DNA of 37,314 bases. Origin: JBBSIN01 sp038232055. GTDB lineage: Bacteria > Actinomycetota > Actinomycetes > JADGOV01. Positions 34,099 to 37,314 of the stretch are shown here, one piece after another (within the stretch, counting starts at the first letter, position 1; the number at the start of each line of letters is the position of its first letter). The notes beneath the pieces are model-generated. The model was not told the DNA's origin and did no database searches. It was given only the letters and a program-made list of their open reading frames with translations. The DNA lies in contig JBBSIN010000018.1 in the NCBI GenBank assembly GCA_038232055.1, forward strand, positions 1 to 37,314, written 5' to 3'. The position numbers and the translations under genes were made by a program.

Positions 34099-35300
34099 CG
34101 CTCGGCATCGTTCTGTTCGCGCTCGGCATCTTCGTCTCGATCCTGCTGCACGAGGGCGGCCACCTGCTGACCGCCAAGGCCTTCCGGATGAAGGCGACGC
34201 AGTACTTCGCCGGGTTCGGCCCCACCCTGTGGTCCTTCCGTCGCGGCGAGACCGAGTACGGCGTCAAGGCCATCCCCGCCGGCGGCTTCGTGAAGATCGT
34301 CGGGATGACGCCGCTCGAGGAGCTGGCGCCGGCCGATGAGCCGCGAGCCTTCTGGCGCCAGCCGGCTGGGCAACGGTTCGTCGTCCTCGTCGCGGGTTCG
34401 CTCACCCACTTCCTACTGGCGTTTCTTGCGCTCTACGTGTTCGTGCTCAGCTTCGGCGCACCGACCAACCGGCCGCAGATCGTGGAGGTGTCGGCCTGCG
34501 CGCCGGCCGTGGTGACGGTCGACATGCCGGATCCCGCCTGCACGCCGGCCGATGCGGCATCGCCCGCCAAGATTGCGGGCCTGCGAGCGGGCGACGAGGT
34601 CGTCGGTTTCGCGGGCCACCGTGTGCATTCCGCCGGTGCGCTGCTCGAGGCGATCCGCGGCCACGCTGCCGGCCGGACGCCGATCGTCGTCCGCCGCGAC
34701 GGCCGCGACCTCTCGCTGACCGTGGACCTCGTCCCGGTCCGCCGGCCCGACGCCAACGACCCGACGAAGGTCGTGCCGGTCAGCGCGCTGGGCATCGTCC
34801 CCGGCACCGTCCGGGAGCACCCGGGACCGGTCGCCGCCGTCGCCGACGGTGGCCAGCTCCTCGGCCGGCTGTTCAGCGGGACCTTCCAGGCCATGGGCCA
34901 GTTCCCGAGCAAGCTGCCGAAGCTGTGGGAAGCCGTCAGTGGCGGCCAACGCGACCCCAACACCCCGGTGAGCGTGGTCGGCGCGTCCCGGGTCGGCGGC
35001 CAGGCCCTCCAAGCGCACGAGCCGGGAGCCTTCATCGGCTTCTTCGCCGCGCTCAACGTCTTCATCGGCGTGTTCAACCTGCTGCCGCTGCTGCCGCTCG
35101 ACGGTGGGCATGTGGCGGTGCTGCTCTTCGAGCAGATCCGGTCGCGGGTCGCACGGCTGCTCGGACGCCGTGACCCCGGCCGGGTCGACGTCGCGAAGCT
35201 GCTGCCGGTCACCTACGTCGTGATCCTGCTCTTCGGCACGCTGTCCGTCCTCGCCGTGGTCGCCGATATCGTGAACCCCATCGCCAACCCCTTCCAGTGA
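34095..35300 (+). CDS. rseP: RIP-type site-2 zinc metalloprotease
   Basis: This intramembrane protease (RseP/Rip1 family) cuts anti-sigma factors and other membrane proteins. The 401-residue protein has the HExxH zinc site in LLHEGGHLLTAK (His19, Glu20, His23), a PDZ domain in the middle (AGLRAGDEVVGFAGHRVHS), and the LDG motif near residue 335 (LPLLPLDGGH). Membrane segments flank both motifs. The Mycobacterium homologue Rip1 processes several anti-sigma factors. The ispG GTG overlaps its stop (GTGA). The dxr-rseP-ispG order is standard in actinobacteria. Confidence 0.95.
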   Translation: MTLGIVLFALGIFVSILLHEGGHLLTAKAFRMKATQYFAGFGPTLWSFRRGETEYGVKAIPAGGFVKIVGMTPLEELAPADEPRAFWRQPAGQRFVVLVAGSLTHFLLAFLALYVFVLSFGAPTNRPQIVEVSACAPAVVTVDMPDPACTPADAASPAKIAGLRAGDEVVGFAGHRVHSAGALLEAIRGHAAGRTPIVVRRDGRDLSLTVDLVPVRRPDANDPTKVVPVSALGIVPGTVREHPGPVAAVADGGQLLGRLFSGTFQAMGQFPSKLPKLWEAVSGGQRDPNTPVSVVGASRVGGQALQAHEPGAFIGFFAALNVFIGVFNLLPLLPLDGGHVAVLLFEQIRSRVARLLGRRDPGRVDVAKLLPVTYVVILLFGTLSVLAVVADIVNPIANPFQ

Positions 35301-36463
35301 GCGCCGTGACTGCCATCCCGTTGGGCATGCCCGAACTTCCGCCTCCCGCACTCGCGCATCGCCGACGCAGCCGTCGCATCGACGTCGGCGGCGTGCCCGT
35401 CGGCGGTGACGCGCCGATCTCCGTGCAGTCGATGACCACGACGAAGACCGCCGACGTCAACGCGACGCTGCAGCAGATCGCCGAGCTCACCGCATCGGGC
35501 TGCCAGATCGTGCGGGTCGCCGTACCCGACACCGACGACGCCGACGCGCTGCCCGAGATCGCCCGGCACTCCCAGATCCCGGTCATCGCCGACATCCACT
35601 TCCAGCCCCGCTATGTCTTCCAGGCGATCGCGGCCGGCTGCGCCGCCGTACGGGTCAACCCCGGCAACATCAAGCGCTTCGACGACAAGGTCGGGGAGAT
35701 CGCCCGCGAGGCCGGTGCGGCCGGCGTACCGATTCGGATCGGCGTCAACGCGGGCTCGCTCGACAAGCGGCTGCTGGCGAAGTACGGCCGGGCCACCCCC
35801 GAGGCGATGGTCGAGAGCGCGCTCTGGGAGTGCTCGCTGTTCGAGGAACACGGCTTCCGGGACATCAAGATCTCGGTGAAGCACCACGACCCGGTCGTGA
35901 TGATCGCGGCGTACCGCCTGCTCGCCGAGCGCTGCGACTACCCGCTGCACCTCGGCGTCACCGAGGCGGGTCCGACGTTCCAGGGCACCGTGAAGTCGGC
36001 GGTCGCCTTCGGCGCGCTCCTTGCCGAGGGCATCGGCGACACGATCCGGGTGTCGCTGTGGGCACCGCCGGTCGAGGAGGTCAAGGTCGGCACGGCGATC
36101 CTCGAGTCGCTGGGTTTGCGCCAGCGGCGGCTGGAAATCGTCTCGTGCCCGTCCTGCGGCCGTGCTCAGGTCGACGTTTACACGCTCGCGGAGAAGGTGC
36201 AGGCGGGCCTGGAGGGCATGACCGTTCCGCTGCGGGTTGCCGTCATGGGCTGTGTCGTCAACGGTCCCGGCGAGGCACGTGAGGCCGACCTCGGCGTCGC
36301 GTCCGGCAACGGCAAGGGCCAGATCTTCGTCAAGGGCGAGGTCGTCAAGACCGTACCCGAGTCGCAGATCGTCGAGACGCTCATCGAGGAGGCGCTGCGG
36401 ATCGCGGAGGAGATGGAGACGGCAGGGGCTGCCTCCGGTGAACCCTCGGTGTCGGTGAGCTGA
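35297..36463 (+). CDS. ispG: 4-hydroxy-3-methylbut-2-enyl diphosphate synthase
   Basis: IspG (GcpE) is the [4Fe-4S] enzyme that converts methylerythritol cyclodiphosphate to HMBPP, late in the MEP pathway. The 388-residue protein has ISVQSMTTTKTADVNATLQQ near the start, then IPVIADIHFQPRY and VRVNPGNIKRFDDKV. The cluster ligands are Cys284 and Cys287 (SCPSCGRAQ) and Cys319 and Glu326 (GCVVNGPGE). The first ~28 residues are an unconserved extension, so an internal start such as GTG 35306 is possible. The GTG at 35297 overlaps the rseP stop. Confidence 0.96.
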   Translation: MSAVTAIPLGMPELPPPALAHRRRSRRIDVGGVPVGGDAPISVQSMTTTKTADVNATLQQIAELTASGCQIVRVAVPDTDDADALPEIARHSQIPVIADIHFQPRYVFQAIAAGCAAVRVNPGNIKRFDDKVGEIAREAGAAGVPIRIGVNAGSLDKRLLAKYGRATPEAMVESALWECSLFEEHGFRDIKISVKHHDPVVMIAAYRLLAERCDYPLHLGVTEAGPTFQGTVKSAVAFGALLAEGIGDTIRVSLWAPPVEEVKVGTAILESLGLRQRRLEIVSCPSCGRAQVDVYTLAEKVQAGLEGMTVPLRVAVMGCVVNGPGEAREADLGVASGNGKGQIFVKGEVVKTVPESQIVETLIEEALRIAEEMETAGAASGEPSVSVS

Positions 36464-36470
36464 GCCGCCC

Positions 36471-37313
36471 GTGCTCCGGGCGGCGCCGCTGAGGGTGCTC
36501 GACGACTCCGACGTGTCGGAGGCGCTTCGGTTGCTCCGCGCCGATCCGGTGGCCAACGTCGTCGTGACCTCTCGGGTGGAGGCGGTGGGGCTTGACCCCT
36601 GGCGCCTGGGCGCGGAGGTCTGGGGGTACGCCGAGGACGGCACGCTGCGCTCGCTCTGCTTCTCCGGCGCGAACGTCATACCTATTGCCGCTACCCCGGC
36701 GGCCGTGGCGGCCTTCGCCGACAAGGCGCGTCGTCAAGGTCGCCGCTGCTCGTCGATCGTCGGACCGGCCGAGATGGTGACGTCGCTGTGGGACGCACTG
36801 CGCCGGTCGTGGGGGCCGGCCCGCGACGTGCGGGGCTGTCAGCCGTTGCTGGCCATCGAGCAGCCTCCGCTGGTCGCGGCGGACCCCGGCGTACGAATCG
36901 TGCGGCCCGACGAGCTCGACGTCGTACTGCCGGCCTGCGTTGCGATGTTCACCGAGGAGGTCGGCGTCTCGCCGGTCGCCGGAGACGGCGGGGCGCTCTA
37001 TCGCGCGCGCGTCGCCGAGCTCATCGCAGCGGGCCGTGCCTTTGCTCGCATCGAGGACGAGCGCGTGCTCTTCAAGGCGGAGGTGGGGTCGGCGACGAGA
37101 GCCGCCTGCCAGGTGCAGGGCGTGTGGGTCGACCCTGCCCTGCGCGGTCGCGGGCTGTCGGTGGGTGGCATCGCCGCGGTAGTTTCGCTCGCCCGCCGCG
37201 ACGTCGCCCCGGTCGTCAGCCTCTACGTCAACGACTACAACGAGGCGGCGCGAAGGGCGTACGAGCGGGTCGGCTTTCGGCAGGTCGGCAACTTCGCCAG
37301 CGTCCTGTTCTGA
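36471..37313 (+). CDS. DUF4081/GNAT acetyltransferase
   Basis: The 280-residue protein has an N-terminal DUF4081-type domain (VLDDSDVSEALRLLRADPVA, then VTSRVEAVGLDPWRLGAEVW) and a C-terminal GNAT fold. The acetyl-CoA loop reads QVQGVWVDPALRGRGLSVGG, and the typical end is VSLYVNDYNEAARRAYERVGF. The substrate is unknown. This two-domain protein is regularly found after ispG and before proS in actinobacteria. The GTG start is seven bases after the ispG stop. The gene is complete and ends one base before the window edge. Confidence 0.9.
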   Translation: MLRAAPLRVLDDSDVSEALRLLRADPVANVVVTSRVEAVGLDPWRLGAEVWGYAEDGTLRSLCFSGANVIPIAATPAAVAAFADKARRQGRRCSSIVGPAEMVTSLWDALRRSWGPARDVRGCQPLLAIEQPPLVAADPGVRIVRPDELDVVLPACVAMFTEEVGVSPVAGDGGALYRARVAELIAAGRAFARIEDERVLFKAEVGSATRAACQVQGVWVDPALRGRGLSVGGIAAVVSLARRDVAPVVSLYVNDYNEAARRAYERVGFRQVGNFASVLF

Positions 37314-37314
37314 C

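Overview
The window is G+C-rich DNA with GTG/TTG starts, many 4-base stop/start overlaps and a gene order typical of Actinobacteria. It carries a WhiG-type sigma factor, DUF2469, long Ala/Pro-rich ribosomal protein tails, and the MEP genes dxr and ispG. I read it as the chromosome of a spore-forming or motile high-GC actinomycete. The species cannot be named from the sequence. No rRNA, tRNA, CRISPR array, insertion sequence or prophage was seen.

Left edge (1-1193): a minus-strand DUF6318-type lipoprotein gene is followed by a GTGA-coupled small secreted-protein gene that is broken by an in-frame TAA. A 366-base stretch with an 18-bp triplet repeat lies before ftsY.

Housekeeping block (1194-20500): the SRP pair ftsY-ffh comes first, then a hairpin. 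The ribosome, tRNA and secretion run follows: rpsP-khpA-rimM-trmD-rplS-lepB-rnhB-DUF2469. A disordered hypothetical protein precedes yraN-comM-dprA, then xerC and whiG. One divergent M23 peptidase gene precedes rpsB-tsf-pyrH-frr-cdsA-rlmN. Together these cover cotranslational targeting, rRNA/tRNA maturation, translation, natural transformation functions, chromosome dimer resolution, developmental transcription, UMP phosphorylation and phospholipid synthesis.

Accessory metabolic block (20553-32870): two divergent arms probably form one amine (polyamine-like) uptake and catabolism system. The minus arm is Rieske oxygenase - Lrp/AsnC regulator - class III aminotransferase - FAD-dependent amine oxidase. 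The plus arm is aminobutyraldehyde-type dehydrogenase - potD - potA - potB - potC - saccharopine-dehydrogenase-like oxidoreductase. A vapBC toxin-antitoxin pair sits at the divergence point. Related sequence motifs precede the regulator gene and the dehydrogenase gene. The Rieske oxygenase and the saccharopine-dehydrogenase-like enzyme are not part of any textbook putrescine pathway, and they make this the least explained part of the window.

Right edge (32891-37314): dxr-rseP-ispG and a DUF4081/GNAT acetyltransferase follow only 20 bases after the catabolic operon. A 6-codon mini-ORF bridges dxr and rseP with stop/start overlaps at both ends.
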